Shown: positions 13,174 through 22,751, counted from the stretch's first letter. The stretch is DNA of 64,000 bases from Lutibacter sp. Hel_I_33_5 (GCF_007827455.1 NZ_VISM01000001.1:2085501-2149500); one strand, 5' to 3'. Translations and numbers: made by a program. The notes: generated from the sequence alone by a model not told the origin.

Positions 13174-16100
13174 ATGAGTAAACAATTTACTGAATATAAA
13201 GGACTTGACTTGCCAAAAATAGCCGAAGAAGTATTAGGTTTTTGGGAAGAAAATAATGTTTTTGAAAAAAGTATTTCTACAAGAGAAGGTAAAAAGCCTT
13301 TTGTGTTTTTTGAAGGACCACCATCTGCAAATGGATTACCAGGAGTACATCATGTTTTAGCGAGAGCTATTAAAGATATTTTTCCGCGTTATAAAACCAT
13401 GAAAGGATACCAAGTAAAGCGTAAAGCAGGTTGGGATACACATGGTTTGCCAGTAGAATTAGGTGTTGAAAAAGAACTTGGAATTACTAAAGAAGATATC
13501 GGTAAAAAAATTACGGTAGAAGAGTATAACGAAGCGTGTAAAAAGGCTGTGATGCGTTATACAGATATTTGGAACGATTTAACTCAGAAAATGGGGTATT
13601 GGGTAGATATGGATGATCCATATGTTACTTACAAGCCAAAATATATGGAATCTGTTTGGTGGTTGTTAAAACAGATTTATAATAAAAACCTGATATATAA
13701 AGGATATACGATTCAACCGTATTCACCAAAAGCAGGAACTGGTTTAAGTTCGCACGAATTAAATCAACCAGGGACTTATCAAGATGTTACTGATACAACT
13801 GTTGTTGCTCAATTTAAAGCAATAGAAAATACATTACCAGAATTTTTAAAGCGATACGATCATTTACACTTTTTAGCTTGGACAACTACTCCTTGGACGT
13901 TACCATCTAATACCGCATTAACGGTTGGTGCAAAAATCGATTATGTGGTTGTTGCAACTTATAATCAATATACTTTTGAGCCAATTCATGTAATTCTTGC
14001 TAAGAATTTAGTTGGAAAACAGTTTGGTGGTAAATACGAACAAACAGAAGAAGTTTCTGTACTTTCTGGGTATACTAAAGAAGATAAAAAGATTCCTTTT
14101 TTAATTGCAACTGAGTGTAAAGGAAAAGATTTATTAGAAATAAAATATGAGCAATTGTTGGATTATGCATTGCCATATGAAAATGCAGAAAATGCTTTTA
14201 GAGTAATTCCTGGAGATTTTGTTACTACAGAAGATGGAACAGGAATTGTACATACAGCACCAACTTTTGGAGCAGATGATGCATTAGTTGCTAAACAAGT
14301 AACACCAGAAATTCCGCCATTATTAGTATTAGATACAAATGACAATCCAGTTCCTTTAGTAGATTTACAAGGTAAGTTTCGATCAGAAATGGCTGAGTTT
14401 GCAGGTAAGTATGTAAAGAACGAATATTATAATGATGGTGAAGCGCCAGATAAATCTGTAGATGTAGAATTAGCTATCAAATTAAAAACAGAAAATAAGG
14501 CCTTTAAGGTTGAAAAATATGTGCACAGTTATCCAAATTGTTGGAGAACAGATAAACCAATTCTATATTATCCTTTAGATTCTTGGTTTATAAAAGTTAC
14601 TGATGTTAAAGATAAAATGCATTCTTTAAATGAAACAATCAATTGGAAGCCAAAATCTACAGGAACTGGACGTTTTGGAAATTGGTTAAAAAATGCTAAT
14701 GATTGGAATTTATCTCGATCACGATTTTGGGGAATTCCGTTGCCAATTTGGAGAACTGAAGATGGTACAGAACAAATTTGTATCGGTTCAGTTGAAGAGT
14801 TAAAAGCTGAAATGGAACGTGCTGTAGATGCTGGTATGATGGATTCTGATATCTTTTCAGAATTTGAGGTTGGAAATATGACTGAAGAGAACTATGATAA
14901 AATCGATTTACATAAGAATGTAGTTGATAAAATCACATTAGTTTCTGCATCCGGAAAACCAATGAATCGAGAAAGTGATTTAATTGATGTTTGGTTCGAT
15001 TCTGGTTCTATGCCTTATGCACAATGGCATTATCCGTTTGAAAATAAAGAAAAAATTGATGAAAATAAATCGTTTCCAGCAGATTTTATTGCAGAAGGTG
15101 TAGATCAAACCCGTGGATGGTTTTATACATTACATGCTATTGGAACGATGGTTTTTGATTCTGTTGCCTATAAAAATGTAGTGTCAAATGGATTGGTATT
15201 AGACAAAAACGGACACAAAATGTCTAAACGTCTTGGAAATGCAGCAGATCCTTTTGAAACATTAAAGAAATACGGAGCAGATGCTACGCGTTGGTATATG
15301 ATATCTAACGCAAATCCGTGGGATAATTTAAAGTTTGATATTGCTGGAATAGAAGAAGTAAGAAGAAAGTTTTTTGGAACTTTATATAACACGTATTCAT
15401 TCTTTTGCTTGTATGCTAATATTGATGAATTTAGTTATTCAGAAGCTGATATTGCAATAAATGAACGACCAGAAATTGATCGCTGGATTTTATCAGAATT
15501 AAATTCATTAATAGAAAAAGTAGATACTTTTTATAATGATTATGAGCCAACAAAAGCAACACGAGCAATATCTGATTTTGTACAAGACCATTTAAGTAAT
15601 TGGTATGTGCGTTTGTGTAGAAGACGTTTTTGGAAAGGGGAGTATCAACAAGATAAAATTTCTGCATATCAAACATTATATACATGTATGCTTACGGTTG
15701 CAAAATTAAGTGCGCCAGTTGCACCATTTTTTATGGATAGATTATACAAAGATTTATCAGAAGCAACATCAACAGAAAGTTTTGAAAGTGTGCATTTAGC
15801 TGAATTTCCAGTATATAATGAATCATTTGTAGATAAATCTTTAGAGAGAAAGATGGAAAATGCGCAAACTATCTCTTCTTTAGTTTTATCGTTAAGAGCA
15901 AAAGAAAAGATTAAGGTTCGTTTACCATTACAGAAAATAATGATTCCTGTATCTGATACTACTCAGAAAGAAGAAATTTTAGCTGTTGCAGATTTAATAA
16001 AATCGGAAGTAAATGTAAAAGAGATTGAAATATTAGATGATGCATCGGATATTCTTGTAAAACAAATCAAGCCAAATTTTAAAACTTTAGGACCAAAATT

Positions 16101-16578
16101 TGGAAAAGATATGCGTTTTGTAGCTGCTGCAATTCAAAACTTTACACAAGATGAAATTTCTACTGTTGAAAAAGATGGAAAAATTTCTGTAAAAGTTAAT
16201 GATAAAATGATTACTTTGGACGTGAGTGATGTTGAGATTTCATCCAAAGATATTGAAGGATGGTTAGTTGCAAATGCTGGCGGATTAACAGTTGCGTTAG
16301 ATGTTACTATTACCGAAGAATTACGTAAAGAAGGAATTGCTAGAGAATTGGTAAATAGAATACAAAACGGGCGAAAAGATACCGGTTTAGAAGTAACAGA
16401 TAAAATTAAGTTAACAGTAGAAAAGTTTGCTGATTTGCAGGTTTCTATTGAAGAAAATAAAGAATATATTATGAGCGAAACATTAGCTAAAGAGTTAGTT
16501 TTTGTAGATGCTTTAGAAGATGGGACAGAAATTGAATTCGACACCATAAAAAGTAGAATATTAATCCAAAAAGTGTAA
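13174..16578 (+). CDS. ileS: Isoleucyl-tRNA synthetase
   Basis: 1,134 residues; charges tRNA-Ile with isoleucine in the cytoplasm. The class I signatures are present: the HIGH-type region at about residues 48-65 (GPPSANGLPGVHHVLARA), the GWDTHGLPVE motif, the editing domain TTPWTLPSNTA and DDALVAKQ region, and the KMSKR loop (HKMSKRLGNAADPFE, about residue 680). Length and the long C-terminal extension after the anticodon-binding domain resemble the 'type 2' IleRS found in Bacteroidota and eukaryotes, a class often less sensitive to mupirocin; resistance here is not shown by sequence alone. It heads the ileS - traR-like - (exported protein) - lspA string. Confidence 0.97.
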   Translation: MSKQFTEYKGLDLPKIAEEVLGFWEENNVFEKSISTREGKKPFVFFEGPPSANGLPGVHHVLARAIKDIFPRYKTMKGYQVKRKAGWDTHGLPVELGVEKELGITKEDIGKKITVEEYNEACKKAVMRYTDIWNDLTQKMGYWVDMDDPYVTYKPKYMESVWWLLKQIYNKNLIYKGYTIQPYSPKAGTGLSSHELNQPGTYQDVTDTTVVAQFKAIENTLPEFLKRYDHLHFLAWTTTPWTLPSNTALTVGAKIDYVVVATYNQYTFEPIHVILAKNLVGKQFGGKYEQTEEVSVLSGYTKEDKKIPFLIATECKGKDLLEIKYEQLLDYALPYENAENAFRVIPGDFVTTEDGTGIVHTAPTFGADDALVAKQVTPEIPPLLVLDTNDNPVPLVDLQGKFRSEMAEFAGKYVKNEYYNDGEAPDKSVDVELAIKLKTENKAFKVEKYVHSYPNCWRTDKPILYYPLDSWFIKVTDVKDKMHSLNETINWKPKSTGTGRFGNWLKNANDWNLSRSRFWGIPLPIWRTEDGTEQICIGSVEELKAEMERAVDAGMMDSDIFSEFEVGNMTEENYDKIDLHKNVVDKITLVSASGKPMNRESDLIDVWFDSGSMPYAQWHYPFENKEKIDENKSFPADFIAEGVDQTRGWFYTLHAIGTMVFDSVAYKNVVSNGLVLDKNGHKMSKRLGNAADPFETLKKYGADATRWYMISNANPWDNLKFDIAGIEEVRRKFFGTLYNTYSFFCLYANIDEFSYSEADIAINERPEIDRWILSELNSLIEKVDTFYNDYEPTKATRAISDFVQDHLSNWYVRLCRRRFWKGEYQQDKISAYQTLYTCMLTVAKLSAPVAPFFMDRLYKDLSEATSTESFESVHLAEFPVYNESFVDKSLERKMENAQTISSLVLSLRAKEKIKVRLPLQKIMIPVSDTTQKEEILAVADLIKSEVNVKEIEILDDASDILVKQIKPNFKTLGPKFGKDMRFVAAAIQNFTQDEISTVEKDGKISVKVNDKMITLDVSDVEISSKDIEGWLVANAGGLTVALDVTITEELRKEGIARELVNRIQNGRKDTGLEVTDKIKLTVEKFADLQVSIEENKEYIMSETLAKELVFVDALEDGTEIEFDTIKSRILIQKV

Positions 16579-16582
16579 GACT

Positions 16583-16960
16583 ATGCCCGAAATAAAAGCA
16601 AGGTATTCTGATGAAGACTTACAAGAGTTTAAGGAAATTATCTTAAAAAAAATAACAAGAGCAGAGGAAGATTTAGCACTATTACAAAGTGCGTATAAAA
16701 ACGATGCTAATAACGGAACAGACGATACGTCACCAACTTTTAAATCGTTTGATGAAGGTTCTGATACTATGGCAAAAGAAGCCAATGTTCAGTTAGCGAT
16801 ACGGCAAGAGAAATTTCTTCGTGATTTAAATAACGCGTTAATGCGTATAGAAAATAAAACGTACGGAATTTGTAGAGTGACTAAAAAACTGATACAAAAA
16901 GAACGTTTAAAATTAGTTCCTCATGCTACTTTAAGCATAGAAGCTAAAAGAAAACAATAA
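16583..16960 (+). CDS. TraR/DksA-type protein with degenerate zinc finger
   Basis: 125 residues; the ATG lies 4 bp after the ileS stop, so the two are probably cotranscribed. An N-terminal helical hairpin (about 1-75, with a DDTSPTF / DEGSDTMAKE segment where DksA carries its acidic tip) is followed by the short C-terminal module YGICRVTKKLI..ERL...PHAT.SIEAK typical of TraR/DksA proteins. DksA-like proteins act in the RNA polymerase secondary channel and tune transcription with ppGpp. Only one cysteine of the usual four-cysteine zinc site remains (in GICRV), so the finger probably does not bind zinc. Family firm; function by homology. Confidence 0.88.
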   Translation: MPEIKARYSDEDLQEFKEIILKKITRAEEDLALLQSAYKNDANNGTDDTSPTFKSFDEGSDTMAKEANVQLAIRQEKFLRDLNNALMRIENKTYGICRVTKKLIQKERLKLVPHATLSIEAKRKQ

Positions 16961-16964
16961 TCCT

Positions 16965-16991
16965 AAAGCATCCAAATTTGGATGCTTTTTT
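16965..16991 (+). terminator. Terminator after the TraR/DksA-like gene
   Basis: Stem AAAGCATCC / GGATGCTTT around loop AAATTT, followed by T residues, five bases after the stop codon. It overlaps a possible upstream ATG at 16982 of the next gene, which argues for the later start at 16997. Confidence 0.8.
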
Positions 16992-16996
16992 GTTTT

Positions 16997-17653
16997 ATGG
17001 TAAAATACCTTAGCATATTATTTCTATGTTGCTTTTCTATTGTTAATGCACAGCAAAAAACGCATAAAACAATTTCTAGTGATGCGCCTTTTATTGAGAT
17101 TCACACCAAAGGAGTTGATCTCTTAAAAATAGAAACTTCTAAAACGAATAACATAGAATTGATATTAACCGATGATGACAATATTGGTGTTATCGAAAAT
17201 ATTTCTTGTAATGATTACAATTGTGTTTTAAAAATTGAAACTCAGCTTAAAATTGTAAATGCTACAACCGATAAGATGAATCAATTTTCATTGCCACCAC
17301 CAAGTAATGTTAGTATAACTATTAAAATACCTAAAGATAAAAAAGTAACCGTTTTTGGAGGTTTGTTAGATGTTGAAGAAAATAATTACAACGGAATTCT
17401 ACGGCTTTTAATTGATAAAGGAATTGTTAGAATTAAAAAAAATCATGGAATTACAGAAATAGATTTACTTTCTGGAGCTGTATTTGCAAATACAAAAAAT
17501 ACTGATTTACATATTAAATCAAGAAAAGGGACGATAATTAAGAACGGAGAAAAAGTAAAATCACCTTTAAAAGAGAAAGTAAAAAAAGGAGCAAAACTGA
17601 TTGTGAAATCTGTGTATGTAAATGTTGAGTTAATTACTGAAGAAACACAATAA
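16997..17653 (+). CDS. Exported beta-rich protein, DUF4097-like
   Basis: About 218 residues from the ATG at 16997; an ATG at 16982 lies inside the preceding terminator hairpin and is unlikely. A signal peptide (MVKYLSILFLCCFSIVNAQ) is followed by short alternating strands (FIEIHTKGVDLLKIETSKTN, VSITIKIPKDKKVTVFGG, TEIDLLSGAVFANTKNTDL) that resemble the repetitive beta fold of DUF4097 putative adhesins. It sits between the traR-like gene and lspA. Molecular role unknown; the DUF4097 link is from pattern only. Confidence 0.7.
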   Translation: MVKYLSILFLCCFSIVNAQQKTHKTISSDAPFIEIHTKGVDLLKIETSKTNNIELILTDDDNIGVIENISCNDYNCVLKIETQLKIVNATTDKMNQFSLPPPSNVSITIKIPKDKKVTVFGGLLDVEENNYNGILRLLIDKGIVRIKKNHGITEIDLLSGAVFANTKNTDLHIKSRKGTIIKNGEKVKSPLKEKVKKGAKLIVKSVYVNVELITEETQ

Positions 17654-17659
17654 TATTCT

Positions 17660-17667
17660 TATTTTTG
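17660..17667 (+). promoter_or_regulatory. Bacteroidota -7 element before lspA
   Basis: TATTTTTG matches TAnnTTTG, 19 bp before the lspA ATG. No clear -33 TTTG is seen at the ideal distance, so this is a moderate call. Confidence 0.45.
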
Positions 17668-17686
17668 TCTGAAATAAATCACCAAA

Positions 17687-18277
17687 ATGTCTAAAAAAAA
17701 TATTGCAATCCTTACTGTTATAGTCGCTATTTTGATAGATCAAATAAGTAAAATATATGTAAAAACACATTTTTATTTAGGCGAAGAAGTTGTGGTATTT
17801 GCAGACTGGTTTAAAATTCATTTTACCGAAAATAACGGAATGGCTTGGGGTTTTGAGTTTGGTGGTAGAACGGGTAAACTATTTTTAACTTTGTTTAGAA
17901 TTGCTGCAGTTTCTGGAATTTGCTATTGGTTATGGCAAACGATTAAAAGAAATACTCATACAGCAGTGGTAATTGCAATTTCATTAATCTTAGCAGGTGC
18001 CGTTGGTAATATTTTAGATTCAGTTTTTTACGGAATTATTTTTGACTCTTCTCAACATAAAGTGGCAACTCTTTTTGCAGAAAACCCATATGGTGAATTG
18101 TTTTATGGAAAAGTAGTTGATATGTTATATTTCCCGATGTACGAAGGTGAAAGCTTCACTTTTTTTAATGCGATCTTTAATGGAGCAGATTCTTGGATTA
18201 GTATTGGTGTTGTCATTCTTTTTATATTTAATAAACAAGCTTTTCCTAAAGAGGAAGAAAAAGAAATTGTAGAATAA
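17687..18277 (+). CDS. lspA: Lipoprotein signal peptidase II
   Basis: 196 residues, four predicted membrane segments. The aspartic protease cleaves the signal peptide of prolipoproteins ahead of the lipid-modified cysteine, in the inner membrane. Visible signatures are TENNGMAWG (about 48-55), the first catalytic aspartate in GAVGNILDS (D111), the conserved VVDMLYF (D145), and the second catalytic aspartate in FNAIFNGADSWISIG (D168). The loop between D111 and VVDMLYF is longer than in proteobacterial LspA, as is usual in flavobacteria. Several lipoproteins in this window (GldD, the metal-binding and phosphate-cluster lipoproteins) would be substrates. Confidence 0.96.
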   Translation: MSKKNIAILTVIVAILIDQISKIYVKTHFYLGEEVVVFADWFKIHFTENNGMAWGFEFGGRTGKLFLTLFRIAAVSGICYWLWQTIKRNTHTAVVIAISLILAGAVGNILDSVFYGIIFDSSQHKVATLFAENPYGELFYGKVVDMLYFPMYEGESFTFFNAIFNGADSWISIGVVILFIFNKQAFPKEEEKEIVE

Positions 18278-18558
18278 ATATTACCATTTAGCCTCTGTCT
18301 TAAATTGAGTTCGACGTAAGAGATTAAATATTTATCAGTATTATAAAACGTCTAGTCATTCCAACGAAAGTCGAAATCTATAAAAATATTGGTATTTAGA
18401 TTCCCGTTTTCACGGGAATGACATTAATCCTTTCTGATTAATACTACAATTAACTGATAGTTAAAATTTACTATGATGAATTTACATTTTTTTAGGTTTC
18501 TCTACATTTTTGGTTAGCAACGGGCTTAAATTCTAAAAAGATAAGTTTTCGTATATTT
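18278..18558. other. Intergenic region between lspA and the DUF4230 gene
   Basis: Apart from the REP-like element at 18355-18422, no gene, terminator or convincing promoter was seen in this AT-rich stretch. It leads directly into the 7-bp tandem repeat. Confidence 0.6.
18355..18422. repeat. REP-like inverted repeat with GTCATTCC / GGAATGAC ends
   Basis: A 68-bp extragenic element bounded by GTCATTCC and its complement GGAATGAC. The right arm contains a small hairpin (CCCGT TTTC ACGGG). This resembles dispersed short palindromic repeats of bacterial genomes. No transposase is nearby. Confidence 0.6.
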
Positions 18559-18621
18559 CTAACACCTAACACCTAACACCTAACACCTAACACCTAACAC
18601 CTAACACCTAACACCTAACAC
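18559..18621 (+). repeat. Nine perfect copies of heptamer CTAACAC abutting a start codon
   Basis: CTAACAC is repeated nine times without error over 63 bp, and the next base begins the ATG of the DUF4230 gene. It occupies the whole position where translation initiation signals would lie. Heptamer microsatellites change copy number by slippage, so the spacing to upstream promoter elements or the 5' UTR length could vary. Confidence 0.95.
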
Positions 18622-19239
18622 ATGCGCTACTTAAAATATTTTGCAATCTTTTTACTAGGTTTTTTTATCGCCAAGTTTTGGTTTGAAAAAAATGAAACGA
18701 AACATCAGCAAGAAGAAATACAGGTTGTACTTAACCAAATAAAAAGCATGAGTAAACTAGTGGTTTCTGAAGGAACTTTTTCTGAAATCTATAATTATTC
18801 TGATGCTAAGAAATATTTTTATGACTATCTGTCTTTTGATAAAAAAGCCATTGTTTCTGTAAACGCAAAAGTTGAGGTTGGCTATGATTTATCTAAACTT
18901 GAGATACAGATTGATTCTATTGGAAAGAAAATTGTCATCAATAAAATACCAAAAGAGGCAATTGTAATTTCTCCAGATATAAAATATTTTGACTTACAAC
19001 AAAGTAGTTTTAATTCTTTTACTAAAGATGAATTGAATAAAATCAATAAAAAAAGTATTGAAAAAATAAAAGAAACAATAGAATTAACCGAGTTAAAAAC
19101 TAAAGCTAAAACTAGATTGTTTGAAGAGCTTTCTAAAATTTATCAACTATCTGTTGTTTATGGTTGGGAAGTAGAAGATAACACAAATTCAACAATACTA
19201 AGCGGCCTTAAAAAATCTAAGGCAGTATTTATTCATTAA
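18622..19239 (+). CDS. DUF4230 family membrane-anchored protein
   Basis: 205 residues. A single N-terminal membrane anchor (MRYLKYFAIFLLGFFIAKFW) precedes a soluble region with the DUF4230 pattern: LVVSEGTFSEIYNY, then DKKAIVSVNAKVEVGYDLSKL, then KIPKEAIVISPDIKYFDLQQSSFN, and a helical tail with TKAKTRLFEELSK. Function of the family is unknown. The ATG directly follows the heptamer array, and no ribosome-binding site is possible in between. A terminator follows immediately after the stop. Other in-frame starts would truncate the anchor, so this start is preferred. Confidence 0.8.
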   Translation: MRYLKYFAIFLLGFFIAKFWFEKNETKHQQEEIQVVLNQIKSMSKLVVSEGTFSEIYNYSDAKKYFYDYLSFDKKAIVSVNAKVEVGYDLSKLEIQIDSIGKKIVINKIPKEAIVISPDIKYFDLQQSSFNSFTKDELNKINKKSIEKIKETIELTELKTKAKTRLFEELSKIYQLSVVYGWEVEDNTNSTILSGLKKSKAVFIH

Positions 19240-19272
19240 AAAAGGTTGCCTAAAATTAGACAACCTTTTTTA
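19240..19272. terminator. Bidirectional terminator between DUF4230 gene and minus-strand block
   Basis: AAAAGGTTG pairs with CAACCTTTT, with an inner CTAA/TTAG pairing and flanking A and T runs. It can end the DUF4230 transcript and also the convergent small gene at 19290. Confidence 0.85.
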
Positions 19273-19289
19273 TTTTATATTTTTTTAAT

Positions 19290-19472
19290 CTAATTAAATC
19301 CACTACCTGGAGCTTCTGGAGAAGCTGCTTGAGCTTTTTGTGGATTTAAAATTAGATAGGTTCCTAAAGCTGTTAAGGCTGCATACTTACCGTAATTACC
19401 TATTTTTTTAATTGCTTCTTTACGAGTAATTTCTTGAGCTTTATCTTGAGTATTTTTGTTTTGTTTTTTCAT
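19290..19472 (-). CDS. Small 60-residue protein with one hydrophobic segment
   Basis: 60 residues: a charged N-terminus (KKQNKNTQDKAQEITRKEAIKKIG), a hydrophobic helix (about 29-43, YAALTALGTYLILN) and a short tail ending GSGFN. The alanine-rich AQAAS after the helix could be a signal peptidase site. It lies 27 bp downstream of the broken T9SS-secreted protein gene, and may be cotranscribed with it and the collar gene. Similar short proteins are common beside secreted flavobacterial proteins, but I do not recognise a named family and assign no function. Confidence 0.6.
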   Translation of the reverse strand: MKKQNKNTQDKAQEITRKEAIKKIGNYGKYAALTALGTYLILNPQKAQAASPEAPGSGFN

Positions 19473-19499
19473 GATGTTTTGTATATAAAATTCTCGTTA

Positions 19500-22003
19500 T
19501 TATTCTAAAATTATTTTCTTGTTCAACCTTCCTTTATCGGTTTGGAGCTGTATAAGATAAACACCAGAGGCTAATTTTGGTAAAGAAATATCTTTAACAC
19601 CATTAGATGTAAACGATGTACTTAAAACTTGCTTACCAACAATATTAAATAGTTTAAGAGAAGTTTTACTGTTTTGTTGTACACCTACAATTCTTAATGT
19701 GTTCCCATTCGTTTTATAGATACTTACATTGTCTAAAACAACATCTTTTGTAGTTAATGAATTTCTAGAGGTATGCATATAAAACCTTCCAATCCCTTTT
19801 AAGGCAGAAGAAGTAGTAATTTTATAGCTACTATTTGCTTCATCTAAACGCGTAAATGTATTGGTTTCTCTATCTTCTAAGAAAACTTTTAAATCTGTTG
19901 GTAAATTTAAGTCTTCAGCAGAAAAGGTAATTTCTTTTCCAGCCGCTGCATTTAATCCAACAGGAATCACCATGTTTTCATAATTATCTATAGGTAAAGC
20001 TTGCTTCATAAAATTAATACCTTTACTATCACTTACTAAATGCGTATAGATTTGAAAGCTTGTAGACTGACCAGTAAAAGTACCCGAGTCATATCTAGGA
20101 TCTAACCCTGTGGTTTTATCAGCTAGATAATTAATTTCTGTAGACCCAGTATTTGTACCATCGCTCATCATTAATGTAATACTTGGATTAGTAGCTGTTC
20201 TGTAAAATGTAATTCCATTTTGATCACTCTGCATTGCTTTTGTAAAAGTAACAGTAGTTGAAACTACATTAGAATTTACAAAGAAACCTTGTCCTGGATG
20301 AATATGCCCAGTAGTTAATGGTTCGTATAGTCCAGTGGCTGCGTTCCAAACATAAACGTTTTCATGCGAATCTTTTAAAGGAGTAGCATTAACTGATAAA
20401 AAAGTAGCAATGTTAACGTGTGCTGGAAATGGATTACCTACCAATGTCCACCTGTTTTCTGTTGCAGGAGTACCAATATTACTTGCTGAGATAGTTGGAT
20501 TAATTGGTGAAACTGGAAAACCACCATTAAAAGTATATTCTCCAGCACTTGTTCTTTTAGTAGAGTAACCTATACCAGCACCAAAAGTTGTAGCACCTGC
20601 GCCATCTTGATAATACACCCAATCACCATCTGCATCACTAGTATTAATATAAGAAGCAACGGCTTCGTTATTTCCTGCTCCAGCAGTATTTATACTATTA
20701 GCATCATTCCACGTATCATCAAATTGCTCACCAACAACAGGAGAAGAAATTAAATGCCAATCAGTCTCAGGAATGTTTACTTTGTATATAAAGTCTCCAT
20801 TTTTAGTCATTACACCATCTATTATTAAAGACCCTCCGCTATTTACTGTTAAAGAACTACTTGCGTCTATAGTAATATTGTTTGCTACTGCCCCAACATC
20901 GCTATCAATAATTGGTTTAGTTCCTACATTTGGTATTACTACATTATCAGTAGCAATAGGAATAGAGTTAGGATTCCAATTAGTAGCAACATCCCAATTA
21001 GCATCTGTTGCACCAGTCCAACGTTTACCAGCAGTAGTTAAGTCTGTAGCTGCTCCATAAGAAGTCCCTACATTATTGGTAGCGTATGCTTTAAAAGTAT
21101 ATGTTGTACCTGGAGTTAAACCTGCAATAGATTCTGAAAAGACTCCTGTTCCGGAACCGTTGGGATCATTTGTAACACCACCACCACCAATTAATGGATC
21201 AGCATTTGTAGCTTTTACAGCATATACAATCCCTCTAGCTGTAACAGTAGCACCGCCATCTGCGGTAACATTACCTGCTAAAGTAGCAGAATTGCTAAGA
21301 ACAGAACTAGCGCCGTTGTTGTAACTGTAGGTGCTGTAGCTGGAGTTAAAACAGTAACACCGGCTTCTGGAACTCTAACTTCCTCTATCCTAATATATTC
21401 TTGAAAACTATCGAAATTAGCACATACACTGACATTTAATTTGTTAGCACCAGAAGCTATCGCACCACTAGGAACAGTAGCTGAAGCATCACCAGTATCA
21501 AACCCCAAATATTCTATTGTATGAGGACCTCCTCCAACTTGATTTGCTACTTGAGTCCAAGCTCCTTCATCAATACTATATTCAACATCTATATAATCAC
21601 TAGCACTATCAAGCCCTACCCAACTCACATCAACAGCAATATTTATAGTCCCTCCTATTGCAGAAATATCGAGTACAGGAGATTCCCAGCATACCTCTCC
21701 ATCAATGTCAGAAAATTAAAACAAACCACAGATTGTTTTTGCATAATCACCTGCTGCCATACCAGTTAAGACCCCATTAATTGTCCAATTCACACCAGTA
21801 AAATTATTATTTGTACAATTAGTACTAATATTATCACCACAAGGTCCGTTAACAATTCCTCTATCTGCTGTAGCAAATGTTTCTGTATATTGTCCTAAGG
21901 AAAGATTACTAAAACTAATAAACATTAAAAATGTAAATACATACAATTTTATTCGATTATTCATTAAATTTTGTACATCTAAAATTTTTGTATTTTTTTT
22001 CAT
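19500..22003 (-). pseudogene. T9SS type A secreted protein gene with a nonsense and a frameshift lesion
   Basis: Three pieces read as one protein. 22003-21716 encodes an export signal (a better start may be the ATG at 21964) and the opening of a beta domain, ending in an in-frame TAA at 21716-21718. Reading through gives FSDIDGEVCWESPVLDIS and continues in the same frame to about 21315. There one base is missing (ACAACGGCGCT where a codon for Gly is expected), and the protein continues in another frame: a fibronectin-like segment (TARGIVYA...TYTFKAYATN), a beta-rich body, and a C-terminal T9SS type A sorting domain (about 19503-19730, with NTLRIVG...LFNIVGKQV and LASGVYLIQL). The separate piece from 20810 has no signal peptide. 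Real decay or two sequence errors are both possible. Confidence 0.8.
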
Positions 22004-22043
22004 AAAAAGAAATTTTGATTGAATAGCAATTATTTAAAAAAGA

Positions 22044-22667
22044 TTAATTCCTAGAAGGATAAATTCCTTGTAAACAAATAAGGTAAGTCATACCTAAACT
22101 TGGTTGTATATTGCTAAAAGGAGTATTAGAACCTGTAGTACCAACCGCTACATTACCACCAGTTGCAGTTATAGCTACAGGTGCTGTAAAAGGTTTTAAG
22201 GTTTTGTTTGCAGCAGCTGATGAATACATGTTGATTTCATTTTTGCCTGATATAACTTCTCCTGCACCAAAAATAGCATTATTACCAGGCTCATAAGTAT
22301 TTGCTACACTACCTGTAGCAGGAATTGAAACAGTTGCTTCTGCAGTTGCATTAATATCACTAACTGTAGCAGTATGCTTATGTGCTGGAATATTAGGAAT
22401 TGCTAATGTTGTTTTGTCTCTACCTACTTTTTGTCCTATAGGTATTTCTATAAGCCCAGGGCCAGCTCCTGTTCCTACAGGTACTCTACCTCGTAGATCG
22501 GGTAAAGCAAAAGTAGTTCTTCCGTCTCCACCATAGGTGGTTCCAATAATTGAAAATAACGCTGTGTTACTAGCGATTGATAATAATTGTCCTTCGCATT
22601 TTGCCCAGTTTCTAATTGGAAAATCTCCTGCGAATAAAATAATTGACCCTATAAATGATGGTTCCAT
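22044..22667 (-). CDS. Phage tail collar domain protein (MdpB-like)
   Basis: 207 residues. The N-terminal tail-collar module is clear: IGSIILFAGDFPIRNWAKCEGQLL, then SNTALFSIIGTTYGGDGRTTFALPDLRGRVPVG (about 6-75). A variable beta-rich middle follows, with IPAHKHT, and the end carries SNIQPSLGMTYLICLQGIYPS. Stand-alone proteins of this type ('microcystin-dependent' family) are widespread in bacteria and not proof of a prophage; no other phage gene is present. It lies upstream of, and 40 bp from, the T9SS pseudogene, with a copy of the 17-bp motif 85 bp ahead of its start. Function unknown. Confidence 0.88.
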   Translation of the reverse strand: MEPSFIGSIILFAGDFPIRNWAKCEGQLLSIASNTALFSIIGTTYGGDGRTTFALPDLRGRVPVGTGAGPGLIEIPIGQKVGRDKTTLAIPNIPAHKHTATVSDINATAEATVSIPATGSVANTYEPGNNAIFGAGEVISGKNEINMYSSAAANKTLKPFTAPVAITATGGNVAVGTTGSNTPFSNIQPSLGMTYLICLQGIYPSRN

Positions 22668-22751
22668 GTTATTAAGTTTTTTTTTTGGTTAAACAAGTTC
22701 TAAATTTAGTAAAAATAAATTTTCCGAATAGAGAGAAAATACTGTGAAACT

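Noticed and set aside
16982..16997. Earlier start for the exported protein before lspA
   Set aside because: The ATG lies inside the terminator hairpin and would put MLFCF ahead of a good signal peptide.
20773..21769. Plus-strand frames inside the T9SS pseudogene
   Set aside because: They are reverse-strand shadows; the minus-strand reading gives a coherent fibronectin-like protein with a sorting domain.
22044..22667. Prophage remnant suggested by the tail-collar protein
   Set aside because: No integrase, capsid, terminase or tail gene is nearby, and stand-alone collar proteins are widespread in bacteria.
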